A stretch of DNA of 64,000 nt from Emydura subglobosa (Eukaryota > Chordata > Testudines > Chelidae), in NCBI GenBank assembly GCA_007922225.1, contig ML679956.1, forward strand, positions 70,362,111 through 70,426,110, given 5' to 3'. The translations under genes were made by a program, and so were the position numbers. The notes below the pieces were generated by a model. That model worked only from the letters and a program-made list of their open reading frames with translations. It did no database searches and was not told the origin of the DNA. Shown piece by piece: positions 59,601 to 61,814 of the stretch; the first letter of the stretch is position 1, and each line of letters begins with the position of its first letter.

Positions 59601-61679
59601 CCAGACAGCATAAGGAGAGCAGGACTGCATGTGCCATCTAATGGTATTGCTGGCAACAGTCTCCAACTCAAGGGCATTGAGTGCACACACACCTACAGTG
59701 GCATGTATATGTATGTGCACAATCACTTGAAGAACTTTTTTTTCTCTCTTTAAATGTTAGATACTTTAGACATTTATCCAGTTAGATTACTGCTTTAATT
59801 AGTATTTGAAATAAGTAAATCTAATACCTGTTGATAGAGACGCTCCCAGTAATCCTGTGTCATCAGGCGGAACAAGGAAAGAAAGGCCCAGCCAAACGTA
59901 TCAAAGCTCGTGTAGCCATAATCAGGATTTTCCCCAACTTTCAGACATACATATTTATCTGGACAAGAACTACAGATGATAACAAAAAAGTGATGAAAGT
60001 TTCAAATGTGCACATTTAAAGGCAACAGCTTCAATTCAGAATATATTCAACTATATTAAAACTCAAATATAGGCACTCACTTCTTCTGTGAGACCTGCAA
60101 ATACTAACCCACGCTATGCAAATATACTCACACTCTTGCAATATTTTGGTGGGGAAGAGGGATGTAGAGTGAAAGAGTAGAGGGAGTAACACAAACAACA
60201 GATGCACAAATGTGCTTTTTTAATTATATATGAATGTATACATTTGTGTATTATATATATTTCCTATTCTAAGCCAACACTTTATCTGAGTCTTCCAGTG
60301 CATCTTGTCTTAAACACAGGCCTAAATCTGCGAAGAGTTACTCCTGTACATAGTCTGTTTGAAATCAAAGGGAATATGGGTGAAGAAGTAACTGTTTGGA
60401 GGATCGATCTCTACGTTTAACTTTGGCACTGTGAGCTAAAGTGATCTTTAGACTGAACTACAAAACCTTCAGGACAGAGGCTGACTTTTCTGTGTCTTGC
60501 ACAGAGCAGAGCACTTGTCAGACTGGCCCAGGCTTGTGCAGCCACACAAGAATATAAGTGGAATTAAGACCCTCACTCTCTAAATTTTCCCACACAGTCT
60601 CCCCATAACTCAGCTGTAGGCACAGAGCGCTGGGTGGAGAAGGAAGTAGGGGCTACAGACTTAGTACTTTTCCTCTGCCATGCCCAGACCATGAAAAGAG
60701 GCAGGGAATAGATCGAGTCTGGGCTCCATGATCCCACCCCAATCTGAAATAGATAAGAGCCATAATCAAATTATTTTTCCCCAGGAATTCCTTCCTTGGG
60801 CTCCTCCAGGACAGGGGCAGCTATGTGCTACCCTTTACATGGGACTGTGCATACAGCCTATACTAAATAACTGTATATATATCCACAAGCATAGAGTACA
60901 CACAGTAAAACCTTCACAACTATTAATTTCTTCAGGAAGGTGTCTCTAAATATTGATATTTTTAAAGGAATAGCAATATAATTGTTTTGCCTTTTGCTTT
61001 CCTATGTACTCATAAAAATTTGGTAACATCAAATATTCTGAGAAAATTCAAGTTAATTCTTTCTAAACTAATGCTCATGAACCTTGGGGGAGAGAGATGT
61101 GATGTTATCTTGTCCCAGACCCTTTAAATCCTGGCTGCTGTCTTAGGTAGAGGAGAGGAAATGCAGCTGCGTCTTCCAGTCTTTTTCTCAATCTTCTCTT
61201 TCTCCACCATTGGGGAGAGGAAAGTTTGGGTTACATTTTTTTTGTCTGAAATGATGCACTCACCATTATTAGAAACACTGAAATTGAATCCTACTTCCTT
61301 TTCCACTCCTCATTCTTTTAAAATATAATTCACTAAATGGAAATGTGTATTAAGTGCATTCCAAAAAAGAAAGTTAAAGTAATTGCAAAAACCTCTGCCA
61401 GAAGGCCTGGAAAGAATTTAGACCTGAGTAAGGAAACCACAGGGTTGAGCTTTATCCCCTATCCTTCATTTAAACTGTCTTATTTGTTAATTATTATTCT
61501 TGTCATTAAGAACTTGAAATTTGTTCTTCACATTAGTCACTGGTGGACTGAGTTAAGCCAAAATATATGAAGCAAAGAAAGAAAAGAACCAAGAAAGACT
61601 GTAAATTGCACTTACCCAGCATCTGAGCCATTGCCACACAACAAGAAATCCTTGGTGCCATTCTTCTTGAGAAAATTTT
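11519..61679 (-). CDS. SCN10A: Voltage-gated sodium channel alpha subunit, partial gene, 15 exons (SCN10A-like, SCN5A/10A/11A group)
   Basis: The protein is the pore-forming alpha subunit of a plasma-membrane Nav channel, which conducts depolarising Na+ current in excitable cells. Fifteen exons joined at GT/AG sites with consistent phases encode the DI pore loop through DIII-S4, about 1,020 residues. Exon lengths 64, 142, 198, 239, 121, 155, 174 and 123 bp equal those I recall for the SCN5A gene, so exons are numbered 8-22 by that scheme (inference). SCN10A-like traits are [13 protein letters not shown] after DII-S6, [13 protein letters not shown] before domain [11 protein letters not shown], and [16 protein letters not shown]5A-like traits are SSLEISPL, NST..NGVVS and [11 protein letters not shown]. 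An orthologue of SCN5A itself should be more conserved than this, so I prefer SCN10A at roughly 65%, with an SCN5A or SCN11A-like paralogue as the alternative. Family membership is certain. The start codon, domain IV and the IFM inactivation gate lie outside the window. Confidence 0.93.
12160..12333 (-). CDS. SCN10A: SCN exon 21: domain III S2-S3
   Basis: A 58-codon exon, phase 0, with acceptor ttattccag and donor gtaagt. It encodes [40 protein letters not shown] and [36 protein letters not shown] is shared by SCN5A and SCN10A. The last residue is Gly where SCN5A has Asp and SCN10A Asn, at the start of S3. Length equals the family value. Confidence 0.97.
12528..13372. mobile_element. Possible MITE with terminal inverted repeats
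   Basis: The left end agaactggctgaaaaaa and the reverse complement of the right end, agagctggtcgaaattt, match at about 12 of 17 positions. The interior is GC-richer than its flanks and has no plausible gene. The left part also contains further short inverted motifs (ttcattttccca). Family not identified. Confidence 0.4.
13373..14210. other. Intron sequence, no feature recognised
   Basis: No exon, RNA gene or familiar repeat seen. One short GC-poor region near 13,990-14,200 only. Confidence 0.45.
14213..14248. repeat. (CA)n microsatellite
   Basis: A run of about 16 CA units with two interruptions (acata, atgc). Confidence 0.95.
14315..14425 (+). repeat. Unclassified interspersed repeat, copy A
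   Basis: Contains gttgtagccatgttcgcctc, aggatattaaagagacaagg and tttattggaccaatgtccgt. An inverted relative of the inner part lies at 16,325-16,385 (ctctcaccaacagaagttgg, then tccaataaaagatac). It looks like a common sauropsid interspersed repeat, but I cannot name the family. Confidence 0.6.
14420..15893. mobile_element. Possible LTR-like element carrying a nested hAT element
   Basis: The outer ends read TGTCACAGAGTCACAG and ACTTTGTCACA, giving a TG...CA pair, and the two sides look unlike the surrounding intron. No target duplication is convincing and no coding domain is seen, so this is tentative. The better supported element at 14,859-15,539 lies inside it. Confidence 0.3.
14859..15539. 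mobile_element. Non-autonomous hAT-type element, GC-rich, with 8-bp TSD
   Basis: The left end CAGGGCAGTCCTTAGGGT and the reverse complement of the right end CAGGGCTGTTCCTAGTGG form terminal inverted repeats. They are flanked by CCTGCAGG (14,851-14,858) and CATGCAGG (15,540-15,547), a 7/8 match of hAT length. The interior is strongly GC-rich with long open frames on both strands that look like composition artefacts. No transposase. Confidence 0.75.
16300..16390 (-). repeat. Unclassified interspersed repeat, copy B (inverted relative to copy A)
   Basis: Reads gggagctctgtgtaagcttg, then ctctcaccaacagaagttgg and tccaataaaagatactacat, followed by a truncated copy of the outer part. It is the reverse complement of the family seen at 14,315-14,425. 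Confidence 0.55.
16729..16883 (-). CDS. SCN10A: SCN exon 20: linker end and domain III S1
   Basis: A 155-bp exon, phase 1 in and 0 out, with acceptor ctctttcag and donor gtaaat. It encodes [40 protein letters not shown] and [11 protein letters not shown]. The Cys-rich start and W.LRK.CY..VEH.WFE are family hallmarks. FES as in SCN10A and SCN11A replaces FET of SCN5A. The intron on its 5' side (16.9-31.9 kb) is filled with transposons. Confidence 0.96.
16884..17540. other. Intron sequence, no feature recognised
   Basis: Intron between the DIII S1 exon and DIRS copy 3. A short ggatcatatagtccatcccc motif near 17,295 resembles CR1-type 3' sequence but is too short to call. Confidence 0.4.
17545..17890 (-). 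repeat. DIRS-3 3' terminal repeat plus internal complementary region
   Basis: The edge aaggttactcacctgtgccg, then gaggttcttcgagatgtg, then tgtgggtgctc at 17,557-17,612 is repeated inverted at about 17,803-17,866. The spacer between has the block gatcagagatcttcgtcag, shared in inverted orientation with the other terminal repeat at 27,265-27,290. This is the layout of a DIRS terminal repeat and its complementary region. Confidence 0.82.
17880..18960 (-). pseudogene. DIRS-3 tyrosine recombinase remnant
   Basis: The reverse strand reads [20 protein letters not shown] and [20 protein letters not shown] (18,681-18,932), then [40 protein letters not shown] (18,300-18,572), and near 18,010-18,130 the end of the catalytic domain with [17 protein letters not shown] sequence. 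The HxxR-containing middle part is missing, with a deletion near 18,130-18,300. It cannot be active. Confidence 0.72.
18994..22487 (+). mobile_element. hAT DNA transposon, 3.5 kb, with perfect 8-bp TSD
   Basis: Flanked by ATGCCATG at 18,986-18,993 and 22,488-22,495, an exact 8-bp target duplication. Ends are CAAGGCTCCCATAAGG on the left and, reverse-complemented, CAGGGCCCAAGCATAA on the right. It interrupts DIRS copy 3: the reverse-strand DIRS sequence KLHLMAWF reads through once the element and one duplication are removed. The interior carries a degraded plus-strand transposase. Confidence 0.92.
19680..22150 (+). pseudogene. hAT transposase remnant (ZMYM1/TTF-type family)
   Basis: The N-terminal part has [12 protein letters not shown] at about 20,115-20,150, resembling a TTF-type zinc finger start, but the Cys positions are lost to frameshifts. 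The longest intact block (20,813-21,679, 288 codons) contains [33 protein letters not shown] and [20 protein letters not shown], the catalytic-core region of this hAT group. After a stop come [20 protein letters not shown] and [19 protein letters not shown] with the C-terminal hAT dimerisation motif near 21,970-22,080. It contains multiple stops and is inactive. Confidence 0.85.
22496..23640 (-). pseudogene. DIRS-3 RNase H and DIRS-specific region
   Basis: The reverse strand reads [20 protein letters not shown] (RNase H start with catalytic Asp) at about 23,190-23,270, then [60 protein letters not shown] and [20 protein letters not shown] at 22,600-22,890. The latter blocks are constant in DIRS polyproteins after RNase H. 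Frames change at about 23,000 and 23,050. Confidence 0.78.
23640..24526 (-). pseudogene. DIRS-3 reverse transcriptase, nearly continuous
   Basis: A 285-codon reverse-strand frame. Blocks are [80 protein letters not shown] (first catalytic Asp), [20 protein letters not shown] and [14 protein letters not shown]. The catalytic box reads YLND where active elements have Y.DD, so one Asp is lost. Family assignment to DIRS rests on the domain order and the linked recombinase. Confidence 0.85.
24560..27010 (-). pseudogene. DIRS-3 gag remnant, split by an LTR
   Basis: From the N-terminal side the blocks are [40 protein letters not shown] (26,748-26,942), a Ser/Thr/Pro- and Asp-rich middle, [40 protein letters not shown] (25,502-25,855), [10 protein letters not shown] at the LTR insertion, then [20 protein letters not shown] and [20 protein letters not shown] (24,763-25,216). 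The CxxC....H...C arrangement near the N-terminus is a zinc-knuckle-like motif. It contains stops and frameshifts. Confidence 0.72.
25104..25560 (+). repeat. LTR (probably solo) inserted in DIRS-3 gag
   Basis: Starts TGTGGCAGAGTAAAGGG. It has a TATA box (gagtatataagcc) at about 25,292-25,304 and a poly(A) signal AATAAA at about 25,459-25,464, then ccttcataca (an ACA end at 25,508) and about 50 further bp before DIRS gag resumes. The flanks read GGGAGGG and GGGATGGG, a possible decayed duplication. No internal coding region remains. The 3' boundary is uncertain. Confidence 0.65.
27119..27355 (-). repeat. DIRS-3 5' inverted terminal repeat
   Basis: The outer end tggagcacccacagggacac is the inverse of tgtgggtgctc at the other end. 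gatgaagatctccgatacgg pairs with the block at 17,645-17,665, and ctgaagtggagcacccacag closes the element. Together with 17,545-17,800 it defines inverted termini. Confidence 0.8.
27360..28245. other. Intron sequence with one old palindromic repeat
   Basis: No gene seen. At 27,765-27,840 the motif ctgagccaaatcccaccgaa, then ggctttggatgggctttgga, belongs to a short old repeat seen at several other places in the window. Confidence 0.45.
28254..28860. mobile_element. Non-autonomous hAT element with perfect TSD
   Basis: Begins CAGTGGTTCCCAACCTG and ends TTTGGGAACCATTG, giving hAT-type inverted ends (CAGTGGTTCCCAA against CAATGGTTCCCAA). The flanking ACTTAGAG occurs at 28,246-28,253 and 28,861-28,868. 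The 607-bp interior has three diverged tandem-like segments around ccactgcctagggacccagg but no transposase. Confidence 0.92.
29329..29572. mobile_element. Short non-autonomous hAT element with perfect TSD
   Basis: Ends are CAGGGGTTCCCAAACTTT and, reverse-complemented, CAGCGGTTCCCAAACTGT. The flanking GCTTAGGG is at 29,321-29,328 and 29,573-29,580. The 244-bp interior retains catgaccccattttaatgaa and gaccccattcagggtcacaa, an internal inverted pair. Confidence 0.92.
29581..31973. other. Intron sequence, no gene recognised
   Basis: Includes a GA-rich stretch at 30,850-31,330 on the plus strand, with many gggaggaagaggaa-type runs. No exon or familiar repeat is identified. The nearest exon starts at 31,974. 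Confidence 0.45.
31974..32094 (-). CDS. SCN10A: SCN exon 19: DII-DIII linker, acidic segment
   Basis: A 121-bp exon, phase 0 in and 1 out, with acceptor ttatgtagcag and donor gtaagg. It encodes [40 protein letters not shown] plus one base. SCSEGST.D and [13 protein letters not shown] match SCN10A (ELADDLEEPDDCF). The split codon joins as AGT (Ser), where other family members have Gly in CFTEG|C. Length equals the family value. Confidence 0.95.
32095..33544. other. Intron sequence, no gene recognised
   Basis: AT-rich intron between linker exons 19 and 18. A short (GA)n run lies at about 32,482-32,500. Nothing else seen. Confidence 0.5.
33545..33688 (-). CDS. SCN10A: SCN exon 18: variable DII-DIII linker exon
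   Basis: A 48-codon exon, phase 0 at both ends, with acceptor attatcttcag and donor gtaaca. It encodes [40 protein letters not shown] and ESSQGQKE. The join SKQ|QEN mirrors SCN5A SKQ|QES, and the tail CKQWKAE mirrors QQWKAE, so the exon is real although little of its length is conserved. A shorter start at 33642 would break the phase with exon 17, so I chose the longer acceptor. Confidence 0.87.
33689..35299. other. Intron sequence, one short old repeat
   Basis: No gene seen. tggcctgatccaaagacaac, then gaagtcaatgggaatctttg at 33,907-33,955 belongs to the old palindromic repeat group. The rest is unassigned. Confidence 0.45.
35300..35575. mobile_element. Harbinger-type MITE fragment (probable)
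   Basis: Contains gctacaaaaattcgccgcca, tcgattgagcagtcagtgca, atcgatgtactaagaccacc, gatgggaacagcgcagtgaa and gtaattcccatcgactgcca, ending near gtaagtgcagacagggagtt. The repeated TCGAT-type words and the gtgcagac ends resemble the terminal region of the Harbinger-type element at 57,060-57,305 (tcgattt, gtgtagaccaggcc). Classification is by resemblance only. Confidence 0.5.
35578..35865 (-). mobile_element. CR1 LINE 3' fragment
   Basis: The plus strand reads agatttcaaggtcagaaggg, accactgtgatcagctagta, then ttgatttaaagtttccaaag and gatggagaatttacccaacc. This is the reverse complement of a common sauropsid CR1 3' end (.. RT C-terminus, then the gatgatcacaatggtcccttctg-type tail, here inverted). 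It is 5' truncated and lies 70 bp from the exon 17 donor. Confidence 0.75.
35934..36377 (-). CDS. SCN10A: SCN exon 17: DII S6 end and DII-DIII linker with ankyrin-type motif
   Basis: A 148-codon exon, phase 0, with acceptor attttcag and donor gtaaga. It begins [20 protein letters not shown], then [33 protein letters not shown] and EDDGE are the SCN10A form. A Lys-rich stretch ([10 protein letters not shown]) follows, then an Asn/Gly/Glu-rich segment, then [20 protein letters not shown], the counterpart of the ankyrin-G binding motif VPIA..ESD. The exon ends TEYSKQ. A CR1 fragment lies about 70 bp 3' of the donor. Confidence 0.95.
36378..36784. other. Intron sequence, no feature recognised
   Basis: AT-rich, between exon 17 acceptor and the next DIRS-related copy. 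Nothing supported. Confidence 0.5.
36785..39010 (-). mobile_element. DIRS-related copy 4 (different subfamily), with nested CR1
   Basis: The left end has a terminal repeat (ggttacttaccttacagtaa, then gtggttctttgagatgtgtt) with its inverse at about 37,065-37,110 (aacacatctcaaagaaatag, then ttactgtaaaataagtaacc), the DIRS repeat plus complementary-region layout. Gag-like minus-strand sequence follows at 37,560-37,680 and again at 38,400-38,990 (reverse strand [20 protein letters not shown]). The CR1 at 37,690-38,397 splits it. Recombinase, RT and the right terminal repeat are missing. Confidence 0.65.
37690..38397 (+). mobile_element. CR1 LINE, 3' part, 5' truncated
   Basis: An open plus-strand frame to 38,309 encodes the C-terminal part of a CR1 reverse transcriptase polyprotein: [80 protein letters not shown] and [20 protein letters not shown], ending [14 protein letters not shown]. 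There is then a short 3' UTR (ggactagatgacctcctgag) and the diagnostic ATTCTATG-type tail at 38,371-38,397. The open frame suggests a relatively young insertion. Confidence 0.95.
39110..39265 (+). repeat. Unclassified interspersed repeat ending in 'aacacggctac'
   Basis: gcatctgaagaagtgagctg, then cacaaaagcttatgcctgct, ttagtctttaaagtgccaca and tacagactaacacggctacc. I recognise the sequence as a very common reptile interspersed repeat but cannot name the family with confidence. Confidence 0.7.
39266..40300. other. Intron sequence, no gene recognised
   Basis: Includes one old palindromic repeat motif (cattgatttcagtgggcttt) at 39,274-39,300 and cctcattttacagatgggga at 39,611, a widespread short repeat. 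No exon. Confidence 0.45.
40304..40520. mobile_element. Truncated non-autonomous hAT element
   Basis: The left end caatggtccccaaactgtgg is hAT-like and similar to the elements at 28,254 and 29,329. A GC-rich interior follows, with no matching right end. The right side appears lost. Confidence 0.6.
40521..42734. other. Intron sequence, several old short repeats
   Basis: No exon. Palindromic modules such as acaccagtgtaactccaatt and gatttacactggtgtaagca (41,725-41,780) and gatttcagtgtagttgctcc (42,213-42,236) occur. cattttaccgttagggaaac at 40,765 is like the motif at 39,611. Confidence 0.45.
42735..43088 (-). CDS. SCN10A: SCN exon 16: domain II S4 end, S5, pore (Glu of DEKA) and S6
   Basis: A 118-codon exon with acceptor tttacacag and donor gtgagt. 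It begins [20 protein letters not shown] (S4 end and S4-S5 linker), then S5 ([20 protein letters not shown]). The turret contains [18 protein letters not shown], then [20 protein letters not shown] with the Glu of the DEKA ring, then [15 protein letters not shown] and S6. S4 and pore residues are conserved. The turret carries three cysteines not found in SCN5A. Several small changes ([14 protein letters not shown]) show it is not the slowly evolving SCN5A. Confidence 0.96.
43089..44253. other. Intron sequence, no feature recognised
   Basis: Intron inside domain II between exons 16 and 15. Only a short relative of the palindromic repeat (ttcattgatataagtaggag) at 43,632. Confidence 0.5.
44254..44442 (-). 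CDS. SCN10A: SCN exon 15: domain II S2 to first half of S4
   Basis: A 63-codon exon, phase 0 at both ends, with acceptor ctttgtcacag and donor gtaatg. It begins [20 protein letters not shown] (S2), then [20 protein letters not shown] (S3), then [20 protein letters not shown] and FRL (start of S4). The gating arginines of VLRSFRL are intact. It is five residues longer than the SCN5A exon, and the extra residues sit in the S3-S4 loop at about 44284-44310. Confidence 0.96.
44685..44708. repeat. (GAAA)n microsatellite
   Basis: Six AAAG units in the intron between exons 15 and 14. Confidence 0.95.
44778..45016 (-). CDS. SCN10A: SCN exon 14: domain II S1 to S2 start
   Basis: A 239-bp exon, the family length, phase 1 in and 0 out, with acceptor gtcatttag and donor gtaagtga. 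It encodes (E)[60 protein letters not shown] and [28 protein letters not shown] to LEH is DII-S1. NMT is a sequon in the S1-S2 loop. KYLIWDCCP agrees with SCN10A and [11 protein letters not shown] with SCN5A. Confidence 0.96.
45017..48691. other. Intron sequence with a duplicated segment
   Basis: The largest unclassified intron. It holds a palindromic short repeat (cctgattcaaaacccactga with its inverse) at 45,276-45,325 and the direct duplication 45,958-46,110 / 46,430-46,585. I see no exon. Confidence 0.45.
45958..46585. repeat. Diverged direct duplication flanking a GT-rich core
   Basis: Copy A (45,958-46,110) has ggctgagaac, gatgattgaacatggtgata, gtttgcatcgcttcacactg. Copy B (46,430-46,585) has ggctgagaac, gatgattcaacctggtgata, gtttgcatagtttcacactg. 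The about 320 bp between are rich in tgttgtgtgttg-type words. It could be two LTR-like or tandem repeat units of an unknown element. Confidence 0.65.
48692..48818 (-). CDS. SCN10A: SCN exon 13: end of the DI-DII linker
   Basis: A 127-bp exon, phase 0 in and phase 1 out, with acceptor ctttaagcag and donor gtaagt. It encodes [20 protein letters not shown] then [20 protein letters not shown] then LE. The QRQRA.SAVS core is diagnostic of the linker just before DII-S1. SIITSVLE is the SCN10A form, whereas SCN5A has [15 protein letters not shown] also resembles SCN11A. The exon is 6 bp shorter than the SCN5A counterpart as I recall it. Confidence 0.93.
48819..50287. other. Intron sequence, no gene recognised
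   Basis: A short (CA)n run lies at about 49,570-49,583. A segment at 49,790-49,960 resembles 47,980-48,180 (gctgaccta / gcctgacctaga, attttcaaaaacggct). Old repeat of unknown family. Confidence 0.4.
50288..50689 (-). CDS. SCN10A: SCN exon 12: DI-DII linker, second part with RRxS sites
   Basis: A 402-bp, 134-codon exon, phase 0 at both ends, with acceptor gacttttag and donor gtaaga. It encodes [40 protein letters not shown] and [11 protein letters not shown], followed by [18 protein letters not shown] and later [16 protein letters not shown]. The pattern GSIF.F....D.GS.ADF.DDE and the block NST..NGVVS align with SCN5A. KRRLS and GRRPS are basophilic-kinase (PKA-type) motifs, in the position of known phosphosites in the SCN5A linker. 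Confidence 0.93.
50690..51218. other. Intron sequence, nothing recognised
   Basis: AT-rich intron between exons 12 and 11. Confidence 0.5.
51219..51401 (-). CDS. SCN10A: SCN exon 11: DI-DII cytoplasmic linker, first part
   Basis: A 61-codon exon, phase 0 at both ends, with acceptor taattttag and donor gtaatt. It begins [20 protein letters not shown] and continues with a basic NRRKKNK patch, then [28 protein letters not shown] and GED..PKS recall SCN5A (SSLEMSPL, GEDRLPKS), while the start resembles SCN10A LAALGIDTTSL. This linker is cytoplasmic and regulatory in the family. Confidence 0.93.
51402..52401. other. Intron sequence, nothing recognised
   Basis: Intron between exons 11 and 10. One old palindromic motif (gaagtcaactgaagtctttt, then gactccaatgggctttgga) at 51,937-51,977. 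Confidence 0.5.
52402..52599 (-). CDS. SCN10A: SCN exon 10: domain I S6 and start of the DI-DII linker
   Basis: A 198-bp, 66-codon exon, phase 0 at both ends, starting [20 protein letters not shown] and including [20 protein letters not shown], which is the S6 gate helix and its cytoplasmic continuation. It ends [15 protein letters not shown] agrees with SCN10A more than SCN5A. The acceptor is tgcttacag. The donor is gtccat, a poor match to GTRAGT, and reading through it meets a stop after VHELFPC. The length matches the family exactly, so the boundary is probably right despite the weak donor. Confidence 0.95.
52600..53374. other. Intron sequence, nothing recognised
   Basis: Between exon 10 and DIRS copy 5. 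No coding or repeat signature that I can name. Confidence 0.5.
53375..53700 (-). repeat. DIRS-5 3' terminal repeat and internal complementary region
   Basis: gttgttctttgagatatgtt at 53,398-53,418 recurs inverted as caacacatctcaaagaacaa at 53,616-53,636, followed by ttactattttttctcctttg. The terminal and complementary regions flank a spacer with cttcgcaccaccataagtaa. Confidence 0.72.
53700..54760 (-). pseudogene. DIRS-5 tyrosine recombinase remnant
   Basis: The reverse strand gives [20 protein letters not shown] and [20 protein letters not shown] (core-binding part), then [39 protein letters not shown], and [20 protein letters not shown] with CTHYAITQA at the end, where HY aligns with the catalytic Tyr block. 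Frames are broken at about 54,220-54,470. Confidence 0.68.
55076..55745 (-). mobile_element. CR1 LINE 3' fragment
   Basis: The reverse strand encodes the RT C-terminus [40 protein letters not shown] and [11 protein letters not shown] (55,306-55,460), then a 3' UTR ending ccattcttatgttcttgtg. The upstream reverse strand shows gtgtgcaattctggtcaccc, typical of CR1 RT. 5' truncated. Confidence 0.85.
55930..57310 (-). mobile_element. PIF/Harbinger-type element carrying a Myb/SANT-like gene
   Basis: The right end reads gttatgtcaacctccattgt, then cagtgtagaccaggcc, a terminal sequence seen in sauropsid Harbinger-type elements. Its partner end on the left is not found, so the element is truncated or the left boundary is misplaced. 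Inside is the Myb-like frame 56,196-57,089. No transposase DDE domain is visible. Confidence 0.65.
56196..57089 (-). CDS. Transposon-encoded Myb/SANT-like DNA-binding protein (open 297 codons)
   Basis: The frame starts [20 protein letters not shown]. The Myb/SANT-like (trihelix) domain spans about residues 70-170: [80 protein letters not shown] and [19 protein letters not shown]. An acidic tract ([14 protein letters not shown]) follows, with a Gln-rich tail. In Harbinger elements such proteins help carry the transposase to the nucleus and to DNA. The first 60 residues and the last 60 or so look like non-native read-through of flanking element sequence. It is probably not a host gene, although the long open frame is notable. 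Confidence 0.75.
   Translation of the reverse strand: MASGRYPITLCSDRSAHLQSAAQWPHKQEMAPPCKPWEILNSHFLFGQCGESLPAQLIMTTACPKCAPAWSQPEVLDLISLWGEEGVLAQLQASKRNLDIYEKISRGMLEKGHNRDLQQCRIKIKEMRQPYQKTREAKSCFGSSTKTCCFYKDLHAILGGDPTIMPPCSIDTSREYEARMNEDESMDEEEDDDEVNREQMSVVSLLPENQDLFATQEQPAQMQEIMADQDVREGTSDEYALQIACLWLYPLSRILCQREKVLCVAVGLCFLVLGVLKHWVHPGKDYLCAQRCSENPP
57310..57935 (-). pseudogene. DIRS-5 gag remnant, part 1
   Basis: The reverse strand reads [20 protein letters not shown] and DILQTR near 57,540-57,620, matching the layout of the gag segment at 37,560-37,640 (also leucine- and methionine-rich). Heavily decayed. Confidence 0.45.
57936..58737 (+). repeat. LTR-like element with internal tandem units and a tRNA-like segment
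   Basis: Flanked by AAGAGG at 57,930-57,935 and 58,738-58,743, an exact 6-bp direct repeat. CCAAT boxes lie at about 57,995 and 58,033, a TATA-like tccataaagagg at about 58,066-58,077, and a poly(A) signal taataaaa at about 58,670. The middle has repeated cagttaactgtctgtgtg-like units. It looks like a solo LTR of an endogenous retrovirus-like element. No genes. Confidence 0.6.
58419..58490 (+). other. tRNA-like sequence inside the LTR
   Basis: tagcatagtggtaagtgtcc gives an A-box, gtgggagacc a variable-loop region, and gggtttgatttcc the B-box (GGTTCRANNCC with one change). The end cagggaacca includes a CCA. The 5' half resembles tRNA-Asp and the 3' end tRNA-Glu. The acceptor and anticodon stems pair poorly, so it is a pseudogene or tRNA-derived segment and not a functional tRNA. 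Confidence 0.6.
58740..59530 (-). pseudogene. DIRS-5 gag remnant, part 2
   Basis: On the plus strand, gcgtgcctacccatgacagg, then catgtccttcacctaaacag, reads on the reverse strand as zinc-knuckle-like CLDLFR.. sequence (about 59,310-59,370). A decayed acidic region runs at 58,930-59,130. Only the position between terminal repeats supports the call. Confidence 0.4.
59535..59745 (-). repeat. DIRS-5 5' inverted terminal repeat
   Basis: ggcagttagaaggaactgag, then aatggtattgctggcaacag, then gtgcacaatcacttgaagaa is the inverted counterpart of the left terminal repeat (gtgattgtgcacatatac and gccagcagtaccact). It ends 82 bp before the exon 9 donor. Confidence 0.68.
59828..59969 (-). CDS. SCN10A: SCN exon 9: domain I pore loop and selectivity filter (Asp of DEKA)
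   Basis: A 142-bp exon with acceptor tctgtag and donor gtatta, which lacks the usual G at +5. It encodes [20 protein letters not shown], then [18 protein letters not shown], then DYWERLYQQ. The Asp of QDYWE (59852-59854) is the domain I member of the DEKA selectivity ring. The next residue is Tyr (59849-59851), the position that sets tetrodotoxin affinity. Mammalian SCN5A has Cys and SCN10A/SCN11A have Ser there. FLSLFRL resembles SCN10A. A DIRS retrotransposon begins about 82 bp downstream of the donor. Confidence 0.96.
59970..61615. other. Intron sequence, no feature recognised
   Basis: Intron between exons 9 and 8. Only short AT runs such as gtatattatatatatt-like tracts at 60,225-60,265. 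Confidence 0.5.
61616..61679 (-). CDS. SCN10A: SCN exon 8: end of the domain I S5-P extracellular loop
   Basis: A 64-bp exon, phase 1 in and phase 0-2 out, flanked by an acceptor ending ttttgtag and a donor gtaagtgc. It encodes (E)[21 protein letters not shown], with its first and last codons split. It matches the DI turret segment just before the pore helix. NGT and NGS are N-glycosylation sequons, and the conserved Cys of LLCGN is present. The 64-bp length equals the corresponding SCN5A exon. Confidence 0.93.
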
Positions 61680-61814
61680 CTACAAAAATTGAAAGCATAG
61701 TAAATAAAAATACTTTTTAACATGGACCTGCTAGGTTAATATGAATTGTGATATATGTATATAAACGCGCACACACACACATAAAGGTAAAATTGGCATT
61801 TGATGATTTTAAAA

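Larger units (their letters stand above)
53375..59745 (-). mobile_element. DIRS copy 5, composite with nested CR1, Harbinger-type element and LTR
   Basis: The left end at 53,375-53,700 is a terminal repeat plus complementary region. The recombinase is at 53,700-54,760, gag remnants at 57,310-57,935 and 58,740-59,530, and the opposite terminal repeat at 59,535-59,745. Between them sit a CR1 (55,076-55,745), a Harbinger-type element (about 55,930-57,310) and an LTR (57,936-58,737). The RT region is absent. Its 5' end lies about 82 bp from the exon 9 donor. Confidence 0.75.

Noticed and set aside
11519..61679. Identity as SCN5A or Nax (SCN7A)
   Set aside because: SCN7A lacks the conserved DII S4 and DIII S4 charges kept here. 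SCN5A fits several stretches, but substitutions in slowly evolving domain II and SCN10A-type signatures argue against it. Left open, not excluded.
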